Origin: Oscillatoriales cyanobacterium USR001
GTDB taxonomy: Bacteria; Cyanobacteriota; Cyanobacteriia; Cyanobacteriales; Microcoleaceae
NCBI GenBank assembly: GCA_001698425.1
Contig: MBRE01000067.1
Span: 61,803-125,802, forward strand
DNA length: 64,000 bases
Reading direction: 5' to 3'
Position 1 is the stretch's first letter, and each line of letters begins with the position of its first letter. The notes beneath the pieces are model-generated. The model was not told where the DNA came from, ran no database searches, and worked only from the letters and a program-made list of their open reading frames with translations. Shown in pieces: positions 9,032 to 18,606 of the stretch. The position numbers and the translations under genes were made by a program.

Positions 9032-9561
9032 TGCTATCTCCCATCACCTGCTATGTGCCCGATTCAAGGTCACGCCCCGCCCATGCGAGATAAACGCATA
9101 TTCGAGAGTGAACTCGACGCTGCTGAACTTATTATTTTTTTTCCTTGGCGTGAAACCCTCAATCGCTCTACCGTTGTGGCTACGATTGAGCTTCTAGGCT
9201 ACCGTTGCAGGGTGGCTTTCAACTGGGAAGGCCCAGATAGTGGCTGACCTACAACCGCCCCTAGACTCTAAGAAGAGCGATCTTCCCGACCTGTACCCAG
9301 TCTACTATTACGTTATTGAGGATTGTAGCATAAAGCCACTGACTGTCATCTGCTTGTGGCAAGAGTGGGAATCTGAGGTTAATTATTTTAGCATTATTTG
9401 GCTTTTCCTTACTTGGGATGGTGATATACTCCCACATCAACCTGAGTACAGGTTGGATTATTATGCAAAATCCTGGAGATTTGGCGACTCTTCTCAAGCC
9501 ATCAAACCCCCAGGATTTTAAAAATATCCGATTTATTAAGGCTAAATCGAGCCATTAAAAA
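9032..9561. other. intergenic region upstream of clpC and downstream of heme oxygenase
   Basis: No convincing gene is seen. Open frames at 8957-9247 and 9240-9521 lack family features. Three hairpins are visible: CTGGG/CCCAG near 9220-9236, CAACCTG/CAGGTTG at 9438-9455, and AAAATCCTGG (9467-9476) with CCAGGATTTT (9510-9519). The last lies just past the 3' end of the heme oxygenase gene and could end its transcript. The promoter and 5' leader of clpC must also be here. Confidence 0.55.
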
Positions 9562-10278
9562 CTACTCAGCGGTAACTAATTCGGTGCTACCACTGCTACG
9601 CTTGCGAGTTAGAGTGTTGTAAAGCATTTGACCGATCGCTTTGACTAAGCTACCTTCCAATTCCATGAATAATTTCATGTTCATGCCAAAAGCGGCGTTA
9701 GCTTCTTCCACAATGCGATCGCACGCCGCATCATCCAAATCTAAACTATCAAGAGATTGGCGGTAATTATTTTTAAACGCCTTCTCATCAGGAATGCCAG
9801 GAAATTCATAAAAATCAGTACCGACCCCATCAGCAAGATTCATCGCTCTGACAGCAATTCCTTTGAGAATTTGACCGCCAGATAAATCGCCAATATAACG
9901 AGTGTAGGAGTGAGAAATTAATAATTCCGGTGCCGTTGCCGAAATTTCTCTAATTCTCGCCACATAAGCTTTACCCGCAACTGAGGGAGCCACAACATCG
10001 CGCCACTGAGGACCGTAATAGTAAGCTAAATCATTTTCTAAGCTTTGTTTGCGGTTTAACTCAGGAAAGTAAATTTTGGCAACAACCGGATGATTTCGAT
10101 GGCGTTCGATTTCTTCTTCCATTGCTGAGTAAATGAAGTAGAAATTGGCCACCAAAGGCCGGTATGAATTTTTTTCGACAACGCCTTTTAAAAAGCACTT
10201 GACAAAACCCACGTTTTCTGCCATCGTGTGGGCTTTTTTCGTTCCTTCACGCAATTTAGCTGCTAAGTTGATGGTCAT
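9562..10278 (-). CDS. ho1: heme oxygenase (biliverdin-producing)
   Basis: The 238-residue enzyme opens heme with ferredoxin electrons to give biliverdin, iron and CO. Biliverdin is then used for phycobilins and phytochrome chromophores. I start at 10278 (MTINLAAKLREGTKKAHTMA), the conserved start of cyanobacterial HO-1; seven further codons are open upstream. The proximal heme ligand is the His in KKAHTMAENV, and the distal helix carries YLGDLSGGQ-like YIGDLSGGQILKG. Both are intact. The enzyme is cytosolic. The gene is single, between clpC and a repeat element. Paralogues HO1 and HO2 cannot be told apart with certainty here. Confidence 0.95.
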   Translation of the reverse strand: MTINLAAKLREGTKKAHTMAENVGFVKCFLKGVVEKNSYRPLVANFYFIYSAMEEEIERHRNHPVVAKIYFPELNRKQSLENDLAYYYGPQWRDVVAPSVAGKAYVARIREISATAPELLISHSYTRYIGDLSGGQILKGIAVRAMNLADGVGTDFYEFPGIPDEKAFKNNYRQSLDSLDLDDAACDRIVEEANAAFGMNMKLFMELEGSLVKAIGQMLYNTLTRKRSSGSTELVTAE

Positions 10279-10457
10279 AGTATATTTTCCAACTTTCAAG
10301 TTTTGTGGTAGCCAGTCAGTTCGCCAACCAGCCGAAAAGTCACCTAAATTTTTAGCTTAAACTGATTTGATGAGAGATTTTATTACGATTTATAACAAAT
10401 TGGCAAAATCCTAAACCAGTATTGCCAAAATTTAGCTTATTGTGTGTGTAATATATA

Positions 10458-10566
10458 AGGAATGAAAATTAAATAACTTGATGATTTGGTTTGTAGTAAG
10501 CGCTTTAGCGCAAAGAGCGCGCTTGGCGCTTACTACAAACAAGCTAATTATTTAATTTCTCTTCCT
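10458..10566. repeat. palindromic AGGAAT/GTAGTAAGCGC element, copy B
   Basis: This full copy of about 109 bp starts AGGAATGAAAATTAAATAA and ends TTTAATTTCTCTTCCT. The central arms GTAGTAAGCGC and GCGCTTACTAC enclose a GCGC-rich loop. It lies between the divergent heme oxygenase gene and the hypothetical gene at 10605. Confidence 0.85.
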
Positions 10567-10604
10567 AAATCTTTTTTAGTTTTCCTAAACCTGGGTGCAT
10601 CAGA

Positions 10605-11255
10605 TTGACTGACAAAGAAATAACTATCAGAAGAACTGTTGCTAATCAAGCTCAATCTACTATGTCAGAAAGTCAAAATCAATTTCAAGAATATCATACA
10701 ACTTTTCCTGATACTCCATTATCTTTGGATGCGGATGAAGAGTTACTGCGGTTGTTAAGGCCAGAAATTGTAAGTCAACCAAGCACTTTAGAAGGGCTGT
10801 TTAACTTGATGAGTAAAGCACAAAAACTCATCTTTAAAAAAGCAGTAGTAAAACAAACAATATATTATATTACAAAAAAATTGCCTCCACCAGAACAAGA
10901 TGAAGGTGAACGTTTATTCATCGAGTTAGCAAAAGAGTGGCTGCGGAATCCAACTAAAGAAGTAGCTGATAAGGCAAAACTTGCTGCCATTACTGACTGT
11001 ATAGACAGAGGTGTCAGATATTTTAATTACCCAGCATTTTTTCTTGAACCAGCTTGTGCTGCTGGAGCAAAAACGGGATTAGATGCGGCAGAAATTGCTC
11101 TCAAAATAGCTGGAATTGGCTATGTAGGAGTAGGAATTCAATGGCAAATCACTGTAGCTTGGGCAATTTTGTACGATCAAAAGCTTCCTGATGTTGGAGA
11201 AGAATCAGTCTTGAAGACTGCCACGCCTCCGAAAGCTAAGATTATTAACAATTAA
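10605..11255 (+). CDS. hypothetical protein
   Basis: I do not recognise the family. The 216-residue frame opens with TTG at 10605; a shorter start at the ATG of 10662 (MSESQNQFQEYHT) is at least as likely. The protein looks soluble and mostly helical. Its middle is conserved-looking (LAKEWLRNPTKEVADKAKLAA), and two Cys lie in TDCIDRG and EPACAAGAK. The Ala/Gly-rich C-terminal third (EIALKIAGIGYVGVGIQWQITVAWAILY) is hydrophobic enough for an amphipathic or buried helix. Base composition is like that of its neighbours. It has no partner in an operon. Confidence 0.6.
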   Translation: MTDKEITIRRTVANQAQSTMSESQNQFQEYHTTFPDTPLSLDADEELLRLLRPEIVSQPSTLEGLFNLMSKAQKLIFKKAVVKQTIYYITKKLPPPEQDEGERLFIELAKEWLRNPTKEVADKAKLAAITDCIDRGVRYFNYPAFFLEPACAAGAKTGLDAAEIALKIAGIGYVGVGIQWQITVAWAILYDQKLPDVGEESVLKTATPPKAKIINN

Positions 11256-11290
11256 ACCCTAAAAAGTAAAATATAATGAGCATAAGACAA

Positions 11291-12184
11291 TCATTCCAAG
11301 TCTTCAGGAATAATACCCAAAGCTGTTAACTGTTCGGCAGAAAGTGACTTTAACTTGGCAGCTAATTCTATTCGTTTTTGTCGTTCTCGTTCCGCCTGTG
11401 CAACTGCTAATTCCGCCTCTAATTTTGACTGTGCAACCGCCAATTCCGCCTGTGCAACTGCTAATTCCGCATCGGTTTGCACCCAATTTCCCACACCATC
11501 ATACCAGCGCAACCAACACCGATTAATCCCCTCAAACTCACCTTCCCACACTCCCAAACCCAATTTTAATTCGGGAATCCAAAACCGAGAATTATCCGCA
11601 TCTAGGATTTGTTCTACATAGCGCCCACCATCCAGTTTAAACATCCGCAAGCGATCGCTATACCGACTAAATACAGCATAATAAGGTACTCGCAAAATTC
11701 GCTCATAAACATCCCACTTTCTCGGTGGTATTTCTCGCGTTGCTTGTCCATTATGCTCCTCAATAATATCTATTTCCTCTTCTACAAACTGCCCTAAATC
11801 TTCTTTTTCCGTTCCCGGCGACAGCAATTCTACTACTAAAAAAGGATTTGTACCTTCTTGCCAAACCACATAACTAGAGCGCAAATCCGCCTCTTCATAC
11901 AACCGAGAAACATCCAAAACTAGAAACCAATCGGGACGCTTGTACCACAGAGTATGATGGACATCATAATACAAGTTTAAATCTGAACCGACAAAAATGC
12001 GATCGCTCTTATAATCTGGCAATCGTAGCGTGCGCGAAAGCAACTGAGGTTGCCAACTATGAAACTCATCAGGCAATCCTGGCTCCTCCGGGTTTTCACT
12101 AGGGAGATCGTACATTGTCGGCAAAGTCTGCTTCGCCGGCAGAGGTATTTCTGTCTGGGGAATTGTCGATCGCTGTGGTCGCAT
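11291..12184 (-). CDS. Uma2 family (DUF820) restriction-endonuclease-fold protein
   Basis: The 297-residue protein belongs to the Uma2/DUF820 family, a PD-(D/E)XK nuclease fold that is greatly expanded in cyanobacteria. Its role is unsettled. The signature is in the middle: PDWFLVLDVSR..., then NPFLVVELLSPGTEKEDLG, where the VVELLSPGT strand carries the acidic residue. The C-terminal part is a run of heptads (AELAVAQ repeated about four times with small changes) and then a short tail ending EQLTALGIIPEDLE. This tail is common on Uma2 proteins and is likely a coiled coil. A second, shorter Uma2 protein lies at 29719. No methylase partner is present. Confidence 0.85.
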   Translation of the reverse strand: MRPQRSTIPQTEIPLPAKQTLPTMYDLPSENPEEPGLPDEFHSWQPQLLSRTLRLPDYKSDRIFVGSDLNLYYDVHHTLWYKRPDWFLVLDVSRLYEEADLRSSYVVWQEGTNPFLVVELLSPGTEKEDLGQFVEEEIDIIEEHNGQATREIPPRKWDVYERILRVPYYAVFSRYSDRLRMFKLDGGRYVEQILDADNSRFWIPELKLGLGVWEGEFEGINRCWLRWYDGVGNWVQTDAELAVAQAELAVAQSKLEAELAVAQAERERQKRIELAAKLKSLSAEQLTALGIIPEDLE

Positions 12185-12220
12185 GACGATACCAGAAAAG
12201 TCTTATTTCACATTATAATT

Positions 12221-12445
12221 TTATGCAGGCTGAAATAATCGTTCTAGCTTCTTAGTTGCTGGCAATGGTTTACCTTCAGCTTGACAGCTATCAATTAGTA
12301 ACTCCAGTACCTCTCGCGCATTGTAGATAGCTTCTTCATAGGAATCTCCGTGAGTTACCGGCTGCATTACATCCTCAAATTCAGGCAAAAACACGACAAA
12401 GCATCGATCTTCTTCTGACCATTGGATAACAACTGTATATTTCAT
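12221..12445 (-). CDS. hicB: HicB-family antitoxin
   Basis: This 74-residue protein has the partial RNase H-like fold of HicB: MKYTVVIQWSEEDRCFVVFLPEF, then HGDSYEEAIYNAREVLELLID. It should bind and block the HicA toxin. No DNA-binding domain follows the core, so self-repression would need another means or the toxin-antitoxin complex. Its start overlaps the stop of hicA by four bases, the usual arrangement for translational coupling. Confidence 0.88.
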   Translation of the reverse strand: MKYTVVIQWSEEDRCFVVFLPEFEDVMQPVTHGDSYEEAIYNAREVLELLIDSCQAEGKPLPATKKLERLFQPA

Positions 12446-12663
12446 GGTTCTGTCTCCTCTGCTTCGATTTGCCTAAGCACCTCAATTGTTTCGTTGACTA
12501 ATTTCTCTAAATATAGTTTAGCATCATTTCCGTCTTTACCAGCTATAATAATAGCCTTGGCTAATTTGGGATGCTTCCACTTACTATGACTACCTTTTGC
12601 GGGCTGACAAATAAATCCTGCTTTTAACAATAGGCTTTTCAATTCTCTAATCTTCTTAGGCAT
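12442..12663 (-). CDS. hicA: HicA-family mRNA interferase toxin
   Basis: I start at 12663 (MPKKIRELKSLLLKAGF), the usual HicA start; the frame is open for nine more codons upstream. The 73-residue product has the dsRBD-like HicA fold with the catalytic histidine in GSHSKWKHP. HicA toxins cleave mRNA without ribosomes and are held by HicB. Toxin-first order and four-base overlap with hicB match the classical hicAB layout. All key residues seem intact, so the pair may be functional. Confidence 0.88.
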   Translation of the reverse strand: MPKKIRELKSLLLKAGFICQPAKGSHSKWKHPKLAKAIIIAGKDGNDAKLYLEKLVNETIEVLRQIEAEETEP

Positions 12664-12877
12664 AATTGAATGGTAGCAGATATTGTACAAGAACTTTACG
12701 CAATCTGTAATCGTTTGCCCAAAGTGTGAGGTTCTGGTAGAAGATTGCGATCTTCTTGAATTACAACTAAAATTATGCCATTGCGAGTAAAACGGAGTAG
12801 AATTGAGGTAAGAGCATTAACCGCACCCTGGATATATTTAACATATTTTGTGTAATTTAATTGAGGTAATTTAAACT

Positions 12878-13810
12878 TTGCAGATTACTTTTCTTGGTAC
12901 TAGCTCTGGCGTTCCCACGCGATCGCGCAATGTTTCCAGTATCGCCCTCCGCCTTCCCCAGCGGGCGGAACTTTGGCTGTTTGACTGCGGCGAAGGTACT
13001 CAACACCAGTTTCTCCGTTCGGATCTGAAAGTTAGCCAACTCAGCCGAATTTTCATTACTCATCTACACGGCGATCATATTTTTGGCCTCATGGGTTTAC
13101 TCGCCAGCTGTGGTTTAGCTGGTAATGTGAAACGAATTGACCTTTATGGTCCATCGGGATTAGAAGAATATTTACAAGCTTGCGTGCGCTATTCTCAAAC
13201 TCATTTTTCTTACCCAATGAAGGTGCGGAAAAATCAGCCGGGAGTAATTTTTGAAGATGATGAATATATTGTTAGTTGTGGTTATTTAAAACATCGAGTT
13301 ACTGCTTTTGGCTACCGTGTCACCGAAAAAGATCGACCGGGACATTTTGATGTAGAAAAAGCCAGAGCTTTAGGCATTCCTTTTGGTCCTTTGTATGGTC
13401 AATTAAAGGAAGGAAAGGTAATTACTTTAGCAGATGGTAGGACTTTTAACGGTGCTGATTTCTGCGGACCGGTTCAAAAAGGACGGACTTTTGTATATTG
13501 TACTGACACGGTTTATTGTGATGAGGCGGTGGAATTGGCGCGGGATGCGGACTTGTTAGTTCACGAAGCTACTTTTTCTCATCAAGATGCAGAAATGGCA
13601 TTCGATCGCCTACATTCAACTTCAACAATGGCCGCCCAAGTAGCTTTAGGTGCAGGAGTAAAACAATTAATTATGACTCATTTTAGCCCCCGTTATGCTC
13701 CGGGTAATTCAATTATTTTAGATGATTTATTACAGGAAGCACAAGCAATTTTTCCCAATACAAAAATGGCATTCGATTTTTTATCTTATGAGATTCCCCG
13801 CTGTAATTAA
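12878..13810 (+). CDS. rnz: ribonuclease Z
   Basis: This 310-residue metallo-beta-lactamase-fold endonuclease removes the 3' trailer of tRNA precursors. The zinc motif is [11 protein letters not shown] (H62, H64, D66, H67), with further ligands in [10 protein letters not shown] and the late [10 protein letters not shown]-like IMTHFSPRY. Length fits the short form (ELAC1-like). The start is a TTG at 12878: the codon two before it in frame is a stop, no ATG is available, and GAGG lies just upstream. Family starts with [14 protein letters not shown] agree. It precedes the RNA methyltransferase by 16 bases, so the two may be cotranscribed. Confidence 0.95.
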   Translation: MQITFLGTSSGVPTRSRNVSSIALRLPQRAELWLFDCGEGTQHQFLRSDLKVSQLSRIFITHLHGDHIFGLMGLLASCGLAGNVKRIDLYGPSGLEEYLQACVRYSQTHFSYPMKVRKNQPGVIFEDDEYIVSCGYLKHRVTAFGYRVTEKDRPGHFDVEKARALGIPFGPLYGQLKEGKVITLADGRTFNGADFCGPVQKGRTFVYCTDTVYCDEAVELARDADLLVHEATFSHQDAEMAFDRLHSTSTMAAQVALGAGVKQLIMTHFSPRYAPGNSIILDDLLQEAQAIFPNTKMAFDFLSYEIPRCN

Positions 13811-13826
13811 ACCTCCTAATTAAAGC

Positions 13827-14762
13827 ATGAAAGAACCTTCTAATTTATTACTAAAACTGGCTCGTAACTTATTTCCTGACACCACAGAACAAGTAAAGTT
13901 TGTGCAAGCCGTCACTAATCCTGAACCTTTTAATCCTTGCATACTTTGGCTACAAGAAAAACCCCAAGTTCACCCATTTACTTTAGAAACTCCCACATCT
14001 TGGCAACCAGAATTTGTTGATAGGTTGGCGCTGAATACTAAGCCCGGAAAACATCAGTTACACGATCGCGGAAGTTACTACTGTTTAGACTTTTCCTCAA
14101 CCTTTGCCGCCTCCACATTATTAACTATATCCCCACCAATTCAACTAATTTTAGATATGTGTGCCGCACCGGGAGGTAAAAGTATGTTTGCTTGGCAAGC
14201 ATTACACCCAGAATTACTTTTATGTAACGAAGTAATTGGCAAACGAATTGGAATGTTAACCTCTAATCTCAAGCGTTGTCAGATCGAGCCATCTGCGATC
14301 GTTAATCGAGATGCAGAATTTTTAGCAACAACTATCCCAAAAACTGCTAACCTAGTGATAGTCGATGCACCATGCACAGGACAATCTTTACTAGCCAAAG
14401 GAGAAAAAGCCCCTGGCTGTTTTCATCCCGTCAGCATCAATAGTAATGCTAACCGTCAAAAAAGAATCTTAGCTAACTCTGCTAAGATTGTAGCACCTCA
14501 AGGATATATAGCTTATATGACTTGTACTTACTCGATCGCAGAAAACGAACAAGTTAGTGAATGGTTTATCGATAAATTCTCACAATTTATAGCTGTAGAA
14601 GTGCCTCACTTAGCAACTTATCAATCTCATTTAACAAAAATACCTTGCTATAGAATGTGGCCGCAAGATAGACTAGGTGCTGGTGCTTTTACTGTACTCT
14701 TTAAGAATCAAGATGTAGGAGAAAGAAATTTATTACCAGCAGACTTTTTAAGCTATCATTAG
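13827..14762 (+). CDS. RsmB/NOP family RNA m5C methyltransferase
   Basis: The 311-residue enzyme has the SAM-binding motif ILDMCAAPGGKS and the two cysteines of m5C methyltransferases: C183 in motif IV (DAPCTGQS) and C233 in motif VI (MTCTYS). It should form 5-methylcytosine in rRNA or tRNA; the exact target cannot be read from sequence. There is no NusB or PUA domain, so it is smaller than RsmB or RsmF. It follows rnz closely. Its stop codon (14760-14762) overlaps the first bases of a palindromic repeat element. Confidence 0.9.
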   Translation: MKEPSNLLLKLARNLFPDTTEQVKFVQAVTNPEPFNPCILWLQEKPQVHPFTLETPTSWQPEFVDRLALNTKPGKHQLHDRGSYYCLDFSSTFAASTLLTISPPIQLILDMCAAPGGKSMFAWQALHPELLLCNEVIGKRIGMLTSNLKRCQIEPSAIVNRDAEFLATTIPKTANLVIVDAPCTGQSLLAKGEKAPGCFHPVSINSNANRQKRILANSAKIVAPQGYIAYMTCTYSIAENEQVSEWFIDKFSQFIAVEVPHLATYQSHLTKIPCYRMWPQDRLGAGAFTVLFKNQDVGERNLLPADFLSYH

Positions 14763-14860
14763 GAATAGAAATTAAATAATTAGCTTGTTTGTAGTAAGCG
14801 CAAAGAGCGCTAAAGCGCTTACTACGAACCAAATCGTCAAGTTATTTAATTTTCATTCCT
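14761..14860. repeat. palindromic AGGAAT/GTAGTAAGCGC element, copy C
   Basis: The 100-bp copy starts AGGAATAGAAATTAAATAA and ends TTATTTAATTTTCATTCCT. Central arms GTAGTAAGCGC and GCGCTTACTAC flank a loop with two GCGC blocks. It begins inside the stop codon of the RNA methyltransferase gene, so it is also that gene's 3' untranslated region and could act as its terminator. Confidence 0.85.
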
Positions 14861-14866
14861 TACTTC

Positions 14867-14937
14867 CTTCTTCCTTCTTCCTTCTTCCTTCTTCCTTCTT
14901 CCTTCTTCCTTCTTCCCTCTTCCTTCTTCCTTCTTCC
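14867..14937 (+). repeat. heptamer array, CTTCCTT unit
   Basis: About ten tandem copies of the 7-base unit CTTCCTT, with one variant copy near the end (TTCCCTC). The array ends one base before the ATG of the sugar-binding lipoprotein gene, so it occupies the place of a ribosome-binding site. Confidence 0.9.
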
Positions 14938-14938
14938 A

Positions 14939-16300
14939 ATGATTTTACCTAAAATTAATTTAACAATTCCCTGGAGATTAAAATGGAAATTAACCGCCTC
15001 CATTCTCCTAACTATTCTAAGTTTACTACTTTTAGGTGGTTGTCAAAACTCAGCAAATGTCATTGCTAAAAATAGCGGAGTAATTCATCTTACCCTGTGG
15101 CACGGCATCAATCCACCACCAAATCGCGATGTATTTCAAATTCTGGTAAAAAAATTTAACAAAAGTCACCCTAAAATTCAAGTTGAAGCATTGTACATTG
15201 GTCAACCAGACCAACAAATTCCCAAAATATTAACAGCAGTAGTGGGGAATGCGCCGCCAGATTTGCTGTGGTACAACCCGGCTACAGCAGGTCAATTAGC
15301 CGAACTTGATGCCATTATTCCCTTAGAAAATTGGCTCAATAAATCACCACTTAAAGCCGAAATCGATCCAGTTTTATTTGAATCAATGGAATTAAACGGC
15401 CACATTTGGTCAATCCCCTTTGCTACTAATAATACTGCGATTTTTTATCGTCCTAGCTTATTCAAAGAAGCCGGAATTACTAAATTACCTAAAACTTGGG
15501 AAGAATTTAAACAAGTAGCTAAAATCTTAACTAAAGATCGAAATAAAGATGGCAGAATCGATCGATATGGGATGATATTACCATTAGGGAAAGGAGAATG
15601 GACGGTATTTACTTGGTTGCCATTTATGTTTAGTGCCGATGGCGAACTTCTGGAGCAAAAAGTAACAGTAGGAAGCCAAGGCGAAAAAGTTGAATTATTA
15701 ATTCCTAAGATCGATAATCCGGGGGCGATCGCGGCATTACAATTTTGGCAGGATCTTCTTAAAGAAGGCTCGGCGATACTTTCTGGACCAGAAAGAGGTT
15801 ACGAATTAGATAAATTTATTGCCGGCAAAGTTGCCATGCAAATTACTGGGTGTTGGACGCTATCAGAATTAAACCAAACAGGCATAGATTTTGACGTTTT
15901 CCCTATACCTTTCCTCAAACATCCCGCCACAGTTGTTGGTGGTGAAAATTTGTATGTAATGAAAACTAATTCTCAAAGAGAACAAGCAGCATGGGAATTT
16001 GTCAAGTATGTTCTCAGCGAGAAATTTCAAACTGCTTGGGCTTTAGGAACTGGATACCTACCAATTAACTTAAAATCGAGAGCAAGTGCAACTTATCAGG
16101 CATTTGTCGAAAAAACACCCGTTTTAAAAGTATTTTTAGAACAAATGAAATCAGCGCGATCGCGCCCGATTATTGCCGGTTACTCCCGCCTCTCCGATAA
16201 CTTAGGCCGCGCCATAGAAGCAACACTTCTTGGTCGCCCTCCCAAAAAAGCCCTCCAAGAATCTCAAAAACGTTTGAACTTAATCTTTAATGTTAAATAG
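14939..16300 (+). CDS. ABC-type sugar-binding lipoprotein (extracellular solute-binding protein family 1)
   Basis: The 453-residue protein has a positively charged N-terminus, a hydrophobic segment and a lipobox (LLLLGGC, C35), so it should be a lipoprotein facing the periplasm. The mature part matches family 1 solute-binding proteins: ITLWHG-like HLTLWHGINP, then WYNPATAGQLAELDAI, and an EF-hand-like TKDRNKDGRIDRYGM calcium loop. Such proteins bind sugars or oligosaccharides for ABC import. No permease or ATPase gene is nearby; a sensor kinase gene follows by 191 bases. A role as ligand sensor for the downstream kinases is therefore possible (inference). The start codon directly follows a heptamer array and has no clear ribosome-binding site. 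Confidence 0.9.
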   Translation: MILPKINLTIPWRLKWKLTASILLTILSLLLLGGCQNSANVIAKNSGVIHLTLWHGINPPPNRDVFQILVKKFNKSHPKIQVEALYIGQPDQQIPKILTAVVGNAPPDLLWYNPATAGQLAELDAIIPLENWLNKSPLKAEIDPVLFESMELNGHIWSIPFATNNTAIFYRPSLFKEAGITKLPKTWEEFKQVAKILTKDRNKDGRIDRYGMILPLGKGEWTVFTWLPFMFSADGELLEQKVTVGSQGEKVELLIPKIDNPGAIAALQFWQDLLKEGSAILSGPERGYELDKFIAGKVAMQITGCWTLSELNQTGIDFDVFPIPFLKHPATVVGGENLYVMKTNSQREQAAWEFVKYVLSEKFQTAWALGTGYLPINLKSRASATYQAFVEKTPVLKVFLEQMKSARSRPIIAGYSRLSDNLGRAIEATLLGRPPKKALQESQKRLNLIFNVK

Positions 16301-16491
16301 ACTCAAGTTTATGGAAAAATGCAGGAGAATTCAGATATGTCAGGAGAAAATAGCCAAGAAATTAGGAATAATTAATAATTTAGATCGACATCGATCGCCT
16401 ACTATTAAAAACAGAAGCCTCTTTTCTCATAACATCTACGTCCTCATACTCCCGATATTCCATCCACGTTCTACCCTTGTTGTAAATCCCA

Positions 16492-18606
16492 ATGGAGAAA
16501 AAGTTTCTTAAATTAATTAAAGGACAAACTGGGCGATACCTTTTAACAGTAGGCGCGATCGCAGCCATCTACTTTTTTACGGCCCAATTCACCATCAGCA
16601 ACCTAATGCTAAGTGCAGAAGTATCACCCATGTGGCCTGCGGCGGGAATCGCCCAAGCCGCACTGATGCTATTTGGCTCTTCTTTTTGGCCAGGAGTCGC
16701 CATAGGTGGCTTTCTCTTAGACGCTTCCCTACACCCCGGATACTTGCTACTGTCAATAATTTCAGCCATTGGCAGAAGCCTACAAGCCCTGTTTGGCACA
16801 GCCCTACTGCATCGCATCAACTTCTCTATTAAACTCGAACGTCTTAGAGACGTTTTGGGATTAGTCATCTTGGGTGCTTTTGGCTCCGCGATCGTCAATT
16901 CTACCATCGGCTCGATCGCTCAATGTCTATTTGGTCTATCTAAATGGAACGATTTAATCGGCACTTGGGCAACATGGTGGCTGGGAGACGCAATGGGAAT
17001 ATTACTCGTAACTCCCGTCTTATTAACCTGGCAAAAATTGCCCTCAAAACCCAAAAAACCCAGACACGCTACTGAAGCAATAATTTTATTTCTACTATTA
17101 ATCGCCATCTGCTGGCTCGTCTTCTGCTCCCGCACCAGATCCGCCTACGCGCGCTATCCCCTCGAATACCTACCATTTCCCTTAATAGTTTGGACAGCCT
17201 TTCGCTTTGGGCAACGCAGCACCGCCCTCGCTAACCTCATCCTCTCCACCTTCGCCATTTGGGGAATTGCGCGAGGCTCTGGTCCATTTCTTAAACATTC
17301 CAGCAACATCCCCCAAGCTATACTATCTTTGCAAGCCTTCCTCACCGTTTTAATAGTCACCGCCCTGGTTTTAGCCGCCACCGTCGCCGAGCGACAAAAA
17401 GCCGAAACCTCCCTCAGAGCCAACGAAGCCAGCCTTGCTAACGCCCAACGCATCGCTCAATTAGGCAACTGGGATTTAGATATTTCCAGCAGACAATTAC
17501 TTTGGTCCGATGAAATTTATCGAATTATTGGCGAAAACCCAGGGGCATTTCCACCCAACCAGGAGAAATTCTTGCAATTCGTTCACCCAGAAGATCGAGA
17601 ATTAGTTAAGCAATCGATCGATAGCGCCCTATATGAAAAAAAGTCTTATAGAATAGATTACCGATTGATTTTACCCGATGGCAGCGATCGAACAGTCCGC
17701 GAACAAGCAGCAGTCGGCCATACCCACATTACTAGCACCATCCAAGACATCACAGACCAAAAACGAGCCGAAGAATTCCGCAGAGGCAAAGAAGCCGCCG
17801 AAGCCGCCAACCGCGCCAAAAGCGAATTTCTCGCCAACATGAGCCATGAATTGCGAACCCCCCTCAACGCCATCATCGGTTACAGCGAATTAATGCGAGA
17901 AGACGCAGAAGAATTAGGATTAAAAGAATTTGTATTCGACCTTTTAAGAATTAACAACGCAGGCAAACATCTTTTAGCAATTATTAAAGATATTCTCGAC
18001 TTCTCAAAAATCGAAGCAGGTAAAATGAGCGTCGACATCGAAACCTTCAGCATCGTTAATCTAATTCAGGATGTCACCGCCACAGTTAAACCCCTCGCCG
18101 AAAAAAATTCCAATATCCTAGAAATCAAGTATGCTGAAGATATCGGCGAATTACAAACAGACTTAACCAAAGTTCGTCAATCTCTGTTAAACCTCCTGAG
18201 CAATGCTTCTAAGTTTACTCAATCTGGACTCATTACTCTTGCCGTTACTCGCGAAGTAATAGATCCCGAAACTAAGGGAAGTAAATTTCTCAGTCAACAG
18301 TTAACAGTTAAAGGTCAACAACCCACAGAATGGATCGTTTTTACTGTCAGCGATACTGGAATTGGTATGAATGCTGAACAGTTAGAAAAAGTTTTCGATC
18401 CATTTACTCAAGCTGATTCTTCTACTACTAAAAAGTATGGCGGTACGGGTTTAGGGTTGACTATTACTCAAAAGCTATGTCAGCTAATGGGTGGAGATAT
18501 TTTGGTTAAAAGTGAGTTAGATCGCGGTTCCACTTTCACGATTTTGTTACCTGCTACTCTTCCCCAAAAATTAACATCTACAGCAGATATAGAGGAGTTG
18601 TTATGA
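16492..18606 (+). CDS. MASE1-PAS sensor histidine kinase
   Basis: The 704-residue protein has an N-terminal MASE1 membrane domain (about 15-300, roughly eight hydrophobic helices, with [14 protein letters not shown] near the start), a PAS domain (about 315-430), a HisKA dimerisation domain (phospho-His in [15 protein letters not shown]) and a HATPase domain ([19 protein letters not shown]). It should autophosphorylate in response to a signal at the membrane. No receiver is attached. A heptamer-like insert encoding QQLTVKGQQ lies inside the ATPase domain. Its stop overlaps the next kinase's start by four bases (ATGA). Confidence 0.93.
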   Translation: MEKKFLKLIKGQTGRYLLTVGAIAAIYFFTAQFTISNLMLSAEVSPMWPAAGIAQAALMLFGSSFWPGVAIGGFLLDASLHPGYLLLSIISAIGRSLQALFGTALLHRINFSIKLERLRDVLGLVILGAFGSAIVNSTIGSIAQCLFGLSKWNDLIGTWATWWLGDAMGILLVTPVLLTWQKLPSKPKKPRHATEAIILFLLLIAICWLVFCSRTRSAYARYPLEYLPFPLIVWTAFRFGQRSTALANLILSTFAIWGIARGSGPFLKHSSNIPQAILSLQAFLTVLIVTALVLAATVAERQKAETSLRANEASLANAQRIAQLGNWDLDISSRQLLWSDEIYRIIGENPGAFPPNQEKFLQFVHPEDRELVKQSIDSALYEKKSYRIDYRLILPDGSDRTVREQAAVGHTHITSTIQDITDQKRAEEFRRGKEAAEAANRAKSEFLANMSHELRTPLNAIIGYSELMREDAEELGLKEFVFDLLRINNAGKHLLAIIKDILDFSKIEAGKMSVDIETFSIVNLIQDVTATVKPLAEKNSNILEIKYAEDIGELQTDLTKVRQSLLNLLSNASKFTQSGLITLAVTREVIDPETKGSKFLSQQLTVKGQQPTEWIVFTVSDTGIGMNAEQLEKVFDPFTQADSSTTKKYGGTGLGLTITQKLCQLMGGDILVKSELDRGSTFTILLPATLPQKLTSTADIEELL
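18291..18320 (+). repeat. in-frame heptamer-like repeat inside the MASE1 kinase
   Basis: The bases include CAGTCAACAGTTAACAGTTA, which matches the ACAGTTA/ACAGTTG heptamers found between genes at 25980 and 59733. It encodes [10 protein letters not shown] between the N and G1 boxes of the kinase's ATPase domain, a loop that varies in length in this family. Confidence 0.6.

Noticed and set aside
8957-9247. Open frame of 96 residues overlapping the clpC start on the other strand
   Set aside because: Much of it is the antisense of the conserved clpC N-terminus, so it is a shadow frame.
9240-9521. Open frame of 93 residues in the clpC upstream region
   Set aside because: There is no family resemblance, poor ribosome-binding context, and the frame crosses two hairpins. 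More likely it is untranslated leader.
16290-16511. Open frame of 73 residues between the lipoprotein and the MASE1 kinase
   Set aside because: It overlaps both neighbours, has no ribosome-binding site and no protein-like pattern.
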